A stretch of 64,000 nucleotides of DNA from Bryobacteraceae bacterium (GTDB taxonomy: Bacteria; Acidobacteriota; Terriglobia; Bryobacterales; Bryobacteraceae): NCBI GenBank assembly GCA_030041495.1, contig JASHNT010000095.1:62001-126000 (forward strand). Reading direction: 5' to 3'. The first letter of the stretch is position 1. Every line of letters begins with the position of its first letter. Shown here piece after piece: positions 52,313 to 60,335 of the stretch. A program made the position numbers and the translations under genes. The notes under the pieces are model-generated. The model saw only the letters and a list, made by a program, of their open reading frames with translations, was not told the origin of the DNA and made no database searches.

Positions 52313-54114
52313 CCCGCCGGATCCTGTTATTGCGGGGCGGAAAAGCCGCCGGAGCTGTGCTGTTGATTTCCCGTACCGGCTTCGCGCAAGACATCGTCTT
52401 CACCCTGGCCCAGATCGACGGCGATCCGGTGCTGAAAGCCATGCGCGATGAGATGGATCGCTCCCGCAAGTTGCGCATCGCCGGCGGCGAGGACGCGCCC
52501 TATTTCATCAGTTACGACTTCACCGACTCCGAGGATTTCCACACCACCGCCACGCTGGGCTCCACGCTGACCACCTCGCACGAGCATGAACGTACACCCA
52601 GTGCGCAGGTCCGCGTCGGCAGCTACCAATTCGACAACACCGGCCACGTTTTTTCGGGCCGCTATAGCGGCTCGCGTTATGACGGAGACTGGCCTCTGGA
52701 CGACAACTACGAGGCCCTGCGGGAAGGCTTCTGGCTGCTGACGGACCGGACCTTCAAGGCCGCCATGGAATCCATCGGCCGCAAGCGCGCCTCGCTCAAG
52801 AACGCGGCCGCGCAGAGCGGCGAACAGATCGCGGATTTTTCGCACGCCGACGCGGTGGTCAGCCTGCCTAAAGTGGCGCACAAGAAAATCGACGACGTGG
52901 CCCTGACCCAGCGCTTCGCCAAGCTCTCCGGAGTCTTCACCGCATACCCGGAAGTGCTGTCGTCCAGCGTGGAATATCAACTGATCGACGGCATCACCTA
53001 CCTGCTGAACTCGGAAGGCACCGCCATCCGCTACGCCGACCGCTTGAATTGGATGGTCGCGAGGGCGGAAGGCCAGGCTGACGATGGCATGATGATCCAC
53101 GACGCGATATCCGTGCAAACGCTGGATCCCGACAAACTGCCTCCGGACGCGGAACTGCGCCCGCAGATCAGCGGCATCGGCGAAAATGTCCGCGATTTGT
53201 TGAAGGCTCCCAAGGGAGAGGAGTACATCGGTCCGGTGCTGTTTGAGCCGGCTGCGGCCGCGCAACTGATGGCGCAACTGGTGGGGGATAATCTGCACGT
53301 GCCGCGCAAGCCGCTTTCCGATCCGGGAGGCCGCGGCGGCAACATCATCCCCAGCGAATTCGAAACCAGAATTGGCGCGCGCGTGCTGCCGGAGTGGATG
53401 GACGTGACTGACGATCCGTCGCAAACCAGCTGGAACGGCAAACCCCTGGCTGGCTACTATCAATTCGATCTGGAAGGCGTTCCGCCCAAGCCGGTCGCGG
53501 TGATCGAAAAGGGAATCCTCAAGAGCTTCCTGATGACGCGCCAGCCGGTGAAAGGCTTCGCTGCCTCCAACGGCCATGCGCGGCTGCTGGGCAGTTACGG
53601 AGCCTACAGTGCGGCCATCGGCAATCTGGTCGTGAACGCCAGCCAGAGCATGCCTCTGGCCGATTTGAAGAAGCGCGCCGCGCAAATGGCCATGGATCGC
53701 GGCAAGGCGTACGCCATGCTGGTGCGGAAGCTGAACTTTCCATTCGCGGGTACGGTGAGCGAGTTGCAATCGCTGGCGCAGGCCAGCCAACAGTCCGGAG
53801 GCTCGGCGTGGCCCTTGAGCCCTCCCGTGCTTATCTACCGGCTGTATCCGGACGGCCGCGAGGAACTGGTGCGCGGCTTGCGTTTCCGCGGCGTTTCCAG
53901 CCGTAGTTTGAGAGACCTTGAAGCGGCTTCCGCCGAGACCGCGCTGTTCGACTTCATCAACAACTCCGCGCCGCTGGCGATGATTGGCCAGGGGGGCTAC
54001 GTCGCCGGGACGGCCGTGGTCTCGCCCGGCATATTGTTTGAAGAACTGGAGCTGGAGCAGCCGCAGGAGCAGTTGCAGAAGCGGCCCATCGTGCCTCCGC
54101 CGCCCACGGCGTGA
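52309..54114 (+). CDS. Exported TldD/PmbA-like protein lacking the metal site
   Basis: A 601-residue paralogue of the preceding protein. The C-terminal core aligns well (YQFDLEGVPPKPVAVIEKGILKSFLMTRQPVKGFAASNGHARL; LIYRLYPDGREELVRGL against VYKVYPDGRPDELIRGV). Where its neighbour has HEIFGH, this protein has PAAAAQLMAQLVGD, and the Cys region reads APLAMIGQGGYVAG, so neither the HExxxH pair nor the Cys ligand remains. This mirrors TldE/PmbA, the non-catalytic partner in the E. coli TldD/E complex. The N-terminus MTRRILLLRGGKAAGAVLLI looks exported, with a Tat-like TRRxLL motif. Start ATG overlaps the previous stop (ATGA). Confidence 0.82.
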   Translation: MTRRILLLRGGKAAGAVLLISRTGFAQDIVFTLAQIDGDPVLKAMRDEMDRSRKLRIAGGEDAPYFISYDFTDSEDFHTTATLGSTLTTSHEHERTPSAQVRVGSYQFDNTGHVFSGRYSGSRYDGDWPLDDNYEALREGFWLLTDRTFKAAMESIGRKRASLKNAAAQSGEQIADFSHADAVVSLPKVAHKKIDDVALTQRFAKLSGVFTAYPEVLSSSVEYQLIDGITYLLNSEGTAIRYADRLNWMVARAEGQADDGMMIHDAISVQTLDPDKLPPDAELRPQISGIGENVRDLLKAPKGEEYIGPVLFEPAAAAQLMAQLVGDNLHVPRKPLSDPGGRGGNIIPSEFETRIGARVLPEWMDVTDDPSQTSWNGKPLAGYYQFDLEGVPPKPVAVIEKGILKSFLMTRQPVKGFAASNGHARLLGSYGAYSAAIGNLVVNASQSMPLADLKKRAAQMAMDRGKAYAMLVRKLNFPFAGTVSELQSLAQASQQSGGSAWPLSPPVLIYRLYPDGREELVRGLRFRGVSSRSLRDLEAASAETALFDFINNSAPLAMIGQGGYVAGTAVVSPGILFEELELEQPQEQLQKRPIVPPPPTA

Positions 54115-54133
54115 TCTCCTAGAGCAAGTCCGC

Positions 54134-56497
54134 ATGCGTTTGTTAGGCCGCACGATTTTCCGGGAAAACTTCTATGGGGCGTCCCTGGGAATCGTGCTCT
54201 TCACCTCGGTACTGTACCTGCCCCTGGCTAAGGGCCTGTTCGAATACCTGGTGCGCAGCTCCAATTCCCCGCGCGAAGTGCTGTATCTGTTCGCGCTGGT
54301 GCTGCCGGAGGCTCTGCCGTTCGCGATTCCGCTGGGCATGCTCACCGGGACTTTGCTCACGCTCAGCCGCATGTCGGCCGACGGCGAAATCACGGCCATG
54401 CGCGCGGCTGGTGTTCCGGGACGCAGAGTCGCGCCGGCGATCCTGGCCGTCGGGTTCCTGGCGATGCTGGTCACCGCCGCGGCTTCGCTGTGGCTGACTC
54501 CGTGGTCCATCGGCGAGCGGTACCGCGTCGCCGCGCGCTTGACCGCCAGCCAGCTTACCGCCGACGTGCAGCCGCGCGTCTTCGCCGAGCAATTCCCCAA
54601 TGAAATCCTTTATACTGCCGATGTCATCGATCCCGGCGCTGGTCCGGTAAGCGAATGGAAGCGTGTATTCCTGGCCGACGTGACTCCGCTCGAAAAACGC
54701 GCCGTGGGACAAACCGATCGCGGAGACACCCCACTGGTGATGCTGTCTCCGGAGGCGCGCGCGGTGGCTGAGGTCGCCGACAACCGCATCCTGCTCGACT
54801 TGAAAGATGTGACCGAGTATGAGCTGGGCAAGGACATCAAGTACAACACCGACACCTCGCCCAACCACCTCATGAGCCTGGAAGCGCAGCGGCCCGAGGA
54901 AAAAACCAACTCGCACCCGGTGACCGAAATGTCCACCATGCCGCTGTACCGCATGGCGTACCGCAAGCATGGCCTGGACCCGGCCGACGTTCGCGACGCG
55001 CGCGTCGAGGTAAACCAGCGATTGGCTCTGCCCTTGGCTTGCCTGGTGCTGACGCTGGCCGGCATCCCGCTGGGCATCACCTCGCGCCGCGGCGGCAAAT
55101 CTTCCGCCGTGGTTCTGACCATGGCGATCGCCTTCATCTACTACATCGGGATGCTGGGACTGAATAAGATGGCGCGCCAGGGAAGCCTCGGGCCGGAGCT
55201 TGCGGTGTGGATTCCGGATGGCGCGTTTCTGCTGCTGGGCCTGACGATGCTGGCCCGTCTGGAGTTTCCCGGCGATCGCGACTATCTGGCTCGGGCGCTC
55301 GCGTTTCTGCGTTCCGTGCGCCGCGCGCCGCAACAGCACACCTCGCGCGTCATCGGCAGCCTGAAGCCGCGCTCCTGGAGCTTCGGCGTCCCGGTGCTGG
55401 CGCAGGTCATCGACATCTACATCCTTTCGGGATTCGTCTTCTATTTCATTTTGTGGCTGCTGAGCTTCGTGCTGATGTATCACTTCTTCCAGTTCTTCTC
55501 TTTGCTCAGCGACATGATTAAGAACAACATTCCCATGAGCCACATGCTCAGCTACTTGTTTTTTTTGACTCCGCGGCTGGTCTACACATTCGCCGCCGTG
55601 GCCGTGCTGATGGGAGTGCTGGTGGTGTTCGGCGTGATGTCCAAGAACAATGAGGTCACCGCGTTCAAGGCCTGCGGCGTCAGCAGCTACCGCCTGGCCG
55701 CTCCGGTGCTGCTGGCCGGATTCTTCCTGAGCGTAGGATTGTTCGCCTTCGATCATTACTGGCTGCCCACCGCTGACCGCAAGCAGGACCAGCTCTACAA
55801 CGAGATCAAGAACAAGCCTCCGCAAACCTATCTCCGTCCCGATCACAAATGGGTGTACGGCCTCCATGACCGCGTCTATTACTACAAGTATTTCGTTCAG
55901 GCAGAGCAAGCGATGCTGGGCGTCAACGTCTACGAGATCGATCCCTCACACTGGCGCCTGACGCGGCAGATTTCCGCCGACCGCGCGAAATGGGAGCCGA
56001 GCCTCAACAAGTGGGTCTTCGAAAACGGATGGAGCCGCGATTTCAAGGGCGATAAAGTCGGCGGGTTCGATGCTTTCCCCGGTGCGACCAGAACCTTCGC
56101 GGAACTGGAAGAGAAGCCCGACTACTTCATGAAGGAAAAAACCCAGCCGCTGCAAATGAATTTCTACGAGCTGCGCAATGAAATCAAGGAGCTGAAACAG
56201 AGCGGCTTCGCGGACACAGTCGCGCTCGAGGTGCAGTTGCAGAAGAAGTTCGCCGCCCCGCTGGGCGCGTTGATTCTGGCGTTGGTCTCGGTGCCCTTCG
56301 CGTTTTCCTCCGGCAACCGCGGAGGCATGGCCGGCGTCGGCATCAGCGTGATCATCTTCATGACCTACTGGGGCCTCGACCGTCTGCTCGAAGAGGTCGG
56401 CAACCAGAGCCAGTTGTCGCCAACAGTCGCCGCGTGGTCGCCCGATGCGATTTTCGCGTTAGTTGGCCTATACTTCGTCGCTCGCATGCGGACTTGA
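54134..56497 (+). CDS. Fused LptF-LptG lipopolysaccharide-export permease
   Basis: A 787-residue inner-membrane protein that looks like two LptF/LptG permeases in one chain. The first half (about 1-385) opens MRLLGRTIFRENFYGASLGI, with ALPFAIPLGMLTGTLLTLSRMSADGEITAMRAAGVP, a periplasmic jelly-roll, then LPLACLVLTLAGIPLGITSRRGG. The second half (about 405-787) opens VLAQVIDIYILSGFVFYFIL and repeats the pattern: VYTFAAVAVLMGVLVVFGVMSKNNEVTAFKACGVSSYRL and FAAPLGALILALVSVPFAFSSGNRGG. The two halves would form the LptFG dimer that with LptB2 and LptC extracts LPS. The start ATG at 54134 is the first with homology; the longer frame overlaps the previous gene. Confidence 0.88.
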   Translation: MRLLGRTIFRENFYGASLGIVLFTSVLYLPLAKGLFEYLVRSSNSPREVLYLFALVLPEALPFAIPLGMLTGTLLTLSRMSADGEITAMRAAGVPGRRVAPAILAVGFLAMLVTAAASLWLTPWSIGERYRVAARLTASQLTADVQPRVFAEQFPNEILYTADVIDPGAGPVSEWKRVFLADVTPLEKRAVGQTDRGDTPLVMLSPEARAVAEVADNRILLDLKDVTEYELGKDIKYNTDTSPNHLMSLEAQRPEEKTNSHPVTEMSTMPLYRMAYRKHGLDPADVRDARVEVNQRLALPLACLVLTLAGIPLGITSRRGGKSSAVVLTMAIAFIYYIGMLGLNKMARQGSLGPELAVWIPDGAFLLLGLTMLARLEFPGDRDYLARALAFLRSVRRAPQQHTSRVIGSLKPRSWSFGVPVLAQVIDIYILSGFVFYFILWLLSFVLMYHFFQFFSLLSDMIKNNIPMSHMLSYLFFLTPRLVYTFAAVAVLMGVLVVFGVMSKNNEVTAFKACGVSSYRLAAPVLLAGFFLSVGLFAFDHYWLPTADRKQDQLYNEIKNKPPQTYLRPDHKWVYGLHDRVYYYKYFVQAEQAMLGVNVYEIDPSHWRLTRQISADRAKWEPSLNKWVFENGWSRDFKGDKVGGFDAFPGATRTFAELEEKPDYFMKEKTQPLQMNFYELRNEIKELKQSGFADTVALEVQLQKKFAAPLGALILALVSVPFAFSSGNRGGMAGVGISVIIFMTYWGLDRLLEEVGNQSQLSPTVAAWSPDAIFALVGLYFVARMRT

Positions 56498-56522
56498 GTC
56501 TCGCCCCGCGCCAAGCCCGGTG

Positions 56523-56528
56523 TATCCT
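56523..56528 (+). promoter_or_regulatory. -10-like TATCCT, 7 nt before the ATG at 56536
   Basis: TATCCT-AGTGTCC-ATG with no Shine-Dalgarno; leaderless start likely. Confidence 0.4.
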
Positions 56529-56535
56529 AGTGTCC

Positions 56536-58422
56536 ATGCACCACCGCGCCTTGTTCCTGTTGCCCTTGGCCGCCGCACTGGCCTTCCCTGTACTCGCGCA
56601 AGTGGATCTGACCGGCACCTGGGCCGACCGCATCACCGAGGATAACTACGAGCGCTCGGGCGGTCCGCCGCTCGGCGATTATCAGGGCATTCCGCTCAAC
56701 GACGCCGGCCGCATGAAGGCCGACAGCCACGACCATTCCGAATGGAGCCTGCCCGAGTTCCAATGCCGTCCGCATCCTGGCCCCTATCAATGGCGAGCGC
56801 TGGGTGCCGTGCGCATCTCGCAAGAGGTCGACCCGGTTTCGCGCGAAGTCAGCGTCTATCACTTCGAGTATCTGCGCTCGCTGGAACGGCCCATTTACAT
56901 GGATGGGCGCCCGCATCCGCCGGAATACGCTCCGCATTCTTGGTCCGGATTTTCCACCGGAAAGTGGCAAGGCAACATGCTGGTGATCACCACCACGCAT
57001 CTCAAGGGCGCGTATCTGCGGCGCAACGGCGCGTCCTTCAGCGATGACGCCACCATGATGGAGTACCTCACACGCCACGCCAATTATCTGCTGATCACCA
57101 TGATCATCACCGACCCGGTCTGGCTGGAGGAGCCGTTCATCCAGACCACGCACTACGAACTGGACCCACATACGCAGTTGACGCTTTATCCTTGCACCGT
57201 GAGCGAAGAAAATATTTCGACCGCGGTTCCGCATTTCCTCCCGGGGCAGAATCCGAACCTCGGCGCGGACGATATTCCGCCGCAAGCCGCGCGCGGCGGG
57301 GCCGAATCGATTTATCCGGAGTATCGCAAGAAGCTGAAAGACCCGACCTATAACGCCGCTAAGACCGAGCCGATCTCGCGAACTCCCCCGCCCGCGCCCA
57401 ATCCCGCGCCCGACGGCGAGATTCATATCCTTCCGGTGCAGGGCAACGTCTACATGCTGGTGGGCGATGGCGGAAACGTCACGGCGTCGATCGGCAAGGA
57501 TGGCATCTTACTGGTGGACGCCGGACGCGAAGACATGGCCACCAAGATGAAGCAGGTCCTTTTGCAATTGGCGACACAGATCACCTCGTCTCCCGAGCCG
57601 AACCGTTGCCTCGGCCTGCACTGCGCGCAAACTCCCGGCGGCTGGACCAGCCCGTCGCTCAACGCGACAATCAGCTCGCCTGCGCCGCCCAAGCCGGTGC
57701 GCTTCATCTTCGATACCAGTATCGACGCCGATCACACCGGCGGAAACGCCAAGCTCGCCGAGTTGCCGGCCAATTCTAAAATCGTCGGCGTGACGTTTCC
57801 TCCCGTTGGCGTGTCGCCGGAAGCCGAGATTATCGCGTACGAAACCGTGCTCCAGCGCATGAGCGAAGGCCCGAACGGAAAGCCTAGCGTGCCCTCCACG
57901 GCATGGCCGACGGAAACCTATCACGTCAATACCTACAAGCTCAGCCAGTTCTTCAACGGCGAAGGAGTGGAGGCGTTCCATATTCCCAACGCCCACACCG
58001 ACGGCGACAGCATCGTCTACTTCCGCTACTCGGACGTCATCAGCGCCGGCGACATTCTTCGCACCGACAGTTACCCGGTGATCGAAGTCGACAAGGGCGG
58101 GACCATCGACGGGGTGCTGGCCGGGCTGAACTGGCTGCTGGATATCGCTATTCCGGAATTCCGTTCGCAGGGCGGAACCATGATCATTCCCGGCCATGGC
58201 CGCCTGTGCGACATCGGCGACGTGGCGAACTATCGCAACATGGTGTCCTTAATGCGCGACCGCATTCAAGATCTCATCAACAAGGGCATGACGCTGGAAC
58301 AAGTGAAGGCCGCCAAGCCGACCTTCGATTACGACGGCTTGTACGGATCGACCAGTGGCGACTGGACCACCGACATGTTCATCGAGGCCGCCTACAAAAG
58401 TCTGAAAAAGCAGGTAAAGTAA
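56536..58422 (+). CDS. Two-domain exported protein: unknown N-domain plus MBL-fold domain with altered metal site
   Basis: 628 residues with a signal peptide (MHHRALFLLPLAAALAFPVLAQ). Residues about 22-260 are an unknown domain (VDLTGTWADRITEDNYERS, YQGIPLNDAGRMKAD, QCRPHPGPYQWR, TTHLKGAYLRRNGASFSDDA) that recurs as the whole mature part of the protein at 58830. Residues about 295-628 are a metallo-beta-lactamase fold. The first metal motif, normally THxHxDHxGGN, reads TSIDADHTGGN (S395, D397, D399, H400), so the first two His ligands are replaced. NAHTDGDSIVYF and MIIPGHGRL are normal. Function unknown; the altered motif may be a family trait. It leads a cluster of exported proteins to 63443. 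Confidence 0.75.
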   Translation: MHHRALFLLPLAAALAFPVLAQVDLTGTWADRITEDNYERSGGPPLGDYQGIPLNDAGRMKADSHDHSEWSLPEFQCRPHPGPYQWRALGAVRISQEVDPVSREVSVYHFEYLRSLERPIYMDGRPHPPEYAPHSWSGFSTGKWQGNMLVITTTHLKGAYLRRNGASFSDDATMMEYLTRHANYLLITMIITDPVWLEEPFIQTTHYELDPHTQLTLYPCTVSEENISTAVPHFLPGQNPNLGADDIPPQAARGGAESIYPEYRKKLKDPTYNAAKTEPISRTPPPAPNPAPDGEIHILPVQGNVYMLVGDGGNVTASIGKDGILLVDAGREDMATKMKQVLLQLATQITSSPEPNRCLGLHCAQTPGGWTSPSLNATISSPAPPKPVRFIFDTSIDADHTGGNAKLAELPANSKIVGVTFPPVGVSPEAEIIAYETVLQRMSEGPNGKPSVPSTAWPTETYHVNTYKLSQFFNGEGVEAFHIPNAHTDGDSIVYFRYSDVISAGDILRTDSYPVIEVDKGGTIDGVLAGLNWLLDIAIPEFRSQGGTMIIPGHGRLCDIGDVANYRNMVSLMRDRIQDLINKGMTLEQVKAAKPTFDYDGLYGSTSGDWTTDMFIEAAYKSLKKQVK

Positions 58423-58444
58423 GTACGAGGTTGAGGGGGAGCTT

Positions 58445-58846
58445 ATGAAGCAAAAACTGGCGGTCTTGCTGGCTTTGGCGGGGGCGTTTTTCGCCGGGAC
58501 GCGCGCTTACGCGCACCATTCTCTTGCGGCGACTTATTACGCCGACAAAGAAGTTACGCTCGACGGAAAGATCGAGCAGATTCTGTTGCGCAATCCGCAT
58601 TCGTTTTTGCAGATCGACGCCCCGGATGAGGCCGGCGTGATGCAGCGCTGGTCGCTGGAATGGCGCTCCTCCGGCCAACTCGGCCAGCAGGGCATCAAGC
58701 GCGACACGCTGGTGGTCGGCGATGAAGTCGTGATCACCATGAACCCCTCGCGCACGCCCGGCGATCATCGGGGCGCGCTGAAGACTCTGCATCGCAAATC
58801 TGACGGATTCGGTTGGGGCACCAAACCCGGTGAAACCATCGACTAG
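58445..58846 (+). CDS. DUF6152 family exported protein
   Basis: A 133-residue protein with a signal peptide (about MKQKLAVLLALAGAFFAGTRAYA) and a small beta-domain: AHHSLAATYYADKEVTLDGKIEQILLRNPHSFLQID, EWRSSGQLGQQGIKRDTLVVGDEV and NPSRTPGDHRGALKTLH. The conserved AHHS at the mature N-terminus is the family hallmark and could bind metal through its amino-terminal His residues. GAGGGGGA lies a few bases before the ATG as a normal Shine-Dalgarno. It sits between two genes sharing the unknown N-domain, an association seen often in Acidobacteria. Role unknown. Confidence 0.82.
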   Translation: MKQKLAVLLALAGAFFAGTRAYAHHSLAATYYADKEVTLDGKIEQILLRNPHSFLQIDAPDEAGVMQRWSLEWRSSGQLGQQGIKRDTLVVGDEVVITMNPSRTPGDHRGALKTLHRKSDGFGWGTKPGETID

Positions 58847-59609
58847 GCATTCCATGCCCTTGGTTGCCGTCGGGGCGCTACTCGCCGCGGCGTGCGTGAT
58901 GGCTCAGCCTGCCGGTGGAGGCCGGGGCCGCGGCGGCGGACGAGGCGCTCCGCAGAACCCTCGCGCATCCGCGGCGATCGACATGACCGGCTACTGGGTC
59001 TCCGTGGTCACCGAGGATTGGCGCTACCGCATGGTGACCCCGCCCAAAGGGCAATATCTCGGCATTCCGCTCACGCAGGAAGGCCGCCGCACTGCTGACG
59101 CCTGGGACCCGGCCAAGGATGAAGCCGCGGGCCTGCAATGCCGGGGCTTCGGCGCGGCAGCCATCATGCGAGTGCCTGGCCGTTTCCACATCACCTGGAC
59201 CAATGACACCACCATGCAGATCGAGGCTGATAGCGGCACCCAGACTCGCGTATTCCACTTCGGCGGCGCTGCGCCCGCCGATACTCAGCCCTCGTGGCAA
59301 GGCTACTCGATCGCGCAATGGGAGCCCGCAACAACCGCTCGCGGCGAGCCTCGCGCCGGGGATTTGAAGGTCGTCACCACGCACATGCTCGCAGGCTACG
59401 TGCGCAAGAACGGAGTCCCTTACAGCGCCAACGCCGTGCTGACCGAATACTACGACCGCCTCCAAGGCCCCAATGGAGACGAATGGCTGGTGGTAACCAC
59501 CGAAGTCAACGATCCCCTAGACTTCACCATGCCCTTCGTCACAACGACACACTTCAAGAAGGAGCCGGACGCGACCGGCTGGGACCCTCAGCCATGCTCG
59601 GCAAGGTAG
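58830..59609 (+). CDS. Exported stand-alone paralogue of the MBL protein's N-terminal domain
   Basis: A 259-residue exported protein. After a signal peptide and a Gly/Arg-rich linker (GGGRGRGGGRGAPQ) it carries DMTGYWVSVVTEDWRYRMVTP, QYLGIPLTQEGRRTAD, LQCRGFGAAAIMRVPGRFHIT, VVTTHMLAGYVRKNGVPYSANAVLTEYYDR and FVTTTHFKKEPDATGWDPQPC. These match, block for block, residues 22-260 of the protein at 56536. I prefer the GTG at 58830, which overlaps the DUF6152 stop by 17 bases and gives a positively charged signal n-region (MKPSTRHS); the ATG at 58854 lacks it. Function unknown. Confidence 0.7.
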   Translation: MKPSTRHSMPLVAVGALLAAACVMAQPAGGGRGRGGGRGAPQNPRASAAIDMTGYWVSVVTEDWRYRMVTPPKGQYLGIPLTQEGRRTADAWDPAKDEAAGLQCRGFGAAAIMRVPGRFHITWTNDTTMQIEADSGTQTRVFHFGGAAPADTQPSWQGYSIAQWEPATTARGEPRAGDLKVVTTHMLAGYVRKNGVPYSANAVLTEYYDRLQGPNGDEWLVVTTEVNDPLDFTMPFVTTTHFKKEPDATGWDPQPCSAR

Positions 59610-59612
59610 CAG

Positions 59613-60280
59613 TTGCTTTCGGAGTGCCTCGGCAGCGTGTTGACCTTTGGCCAAGTGCCTGACGAGGAGTTGCGTTTCGAGGAGGCGTCGATCTCTCCGA
59701 AGACCCCAGCGGACGACCAGGGCCGCCCAGCACCTCCCGGGGCAAACGAGAGGACCTACTACGCCTATGGAGTCCTTCGGGACTTCCTCATGCGGGCGTA
59801 TCGGCTAGAGGACCCGAGGGAGCAAATCCGCGGTCCCGCATGGATCGGAGAGAACCGATACGAGATTGTGGCCACATCGCCGCCCGGCGCAGCCCCGCAG
59901 GAAACACTGACGCGGTACTCCTTCCGAGCCGGCCACCGTGAGCAACCCCAGCGTAACGATCCGGCTGGGCGGGCAGGGGGGCGCCTTCCGCGGCCGGTCC
60001 AGGCCTCGTCATTGGGATGGGTGCCGGAACGGTCAGCCATTGGACGGCACGCAACCAGAACATGCGGCAACTCGCGGCGGCGCTGCGGGCCGTGGCACGC
60101 CGTCCGGTTCTCGACGAATCCAATCTAACCGGCACGTTTGACTTTGCTCTGGGGTACGATCGCGCCAAAGAGGGCGCCTTGCTCGATGCGCTCCAGCAGC
60201 AACTCGGGCTACAACTGCTCGACTCGATTGCATCGTTCGATGTTGTCGTCATCGATCACGTCGAGCCTATCCTCCCTTAG
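59613..60280 (+). pseudogene. TIGR03435 family pseudogene (frameshift and internal loss)
   Basis: Two fragments in different frames together cover the ends of a TIGR03435 protein. Frame A (from 59613): LRFEEASISPKTP, YYAYGVLRDFLMRAYRL, IRGPAWIGENRYEIVATSPPGAAP, matching the FEVAS, LLxxAY and PxWLxxxRYDI blocks. Frame B (to 60280): NMRQLAAALRAVARRPVLDE, NLTGTFDFALGY, LLDALQQQLGLQLLDS and FDVVVIDHVEPILP, matching the C-terminal blocks. The middle, including the LLxERFxLxxHxE block, is missing, and no signal peptide is seen. Frameshift lies near 59940-60060. It interrupts the exported-protein cluster and is probably non-functional. Confidence 0.78.
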
Positions 60281-60321
60281 AAGTAGAAATTCGCATCGAC
60301 GAGCGGACTTACGTCGGTTGG

Positions 60322-60327
60322 TATAAT
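60322..60327 (+). promoter_or_regulatory. Consensus extended -10 TGGTATAAT, 8 nt before the GTG at 60336
   Basis: A perfect TATAAT preceded by TGG. The expected transcription start falls within a few bases of the GTG, so the transcript is probably leaderless. No clear -35. Confidence 0.6.
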
Positions 60328-60335
60328 TCGGCACG

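Noticed and set aside
55555..55566. T-run resembling a terminator
   Set aside because: It lies inside the coding sequence of the Lpt fusion (codons for Leu-Phe-Phe-Leu) with no hairpin.
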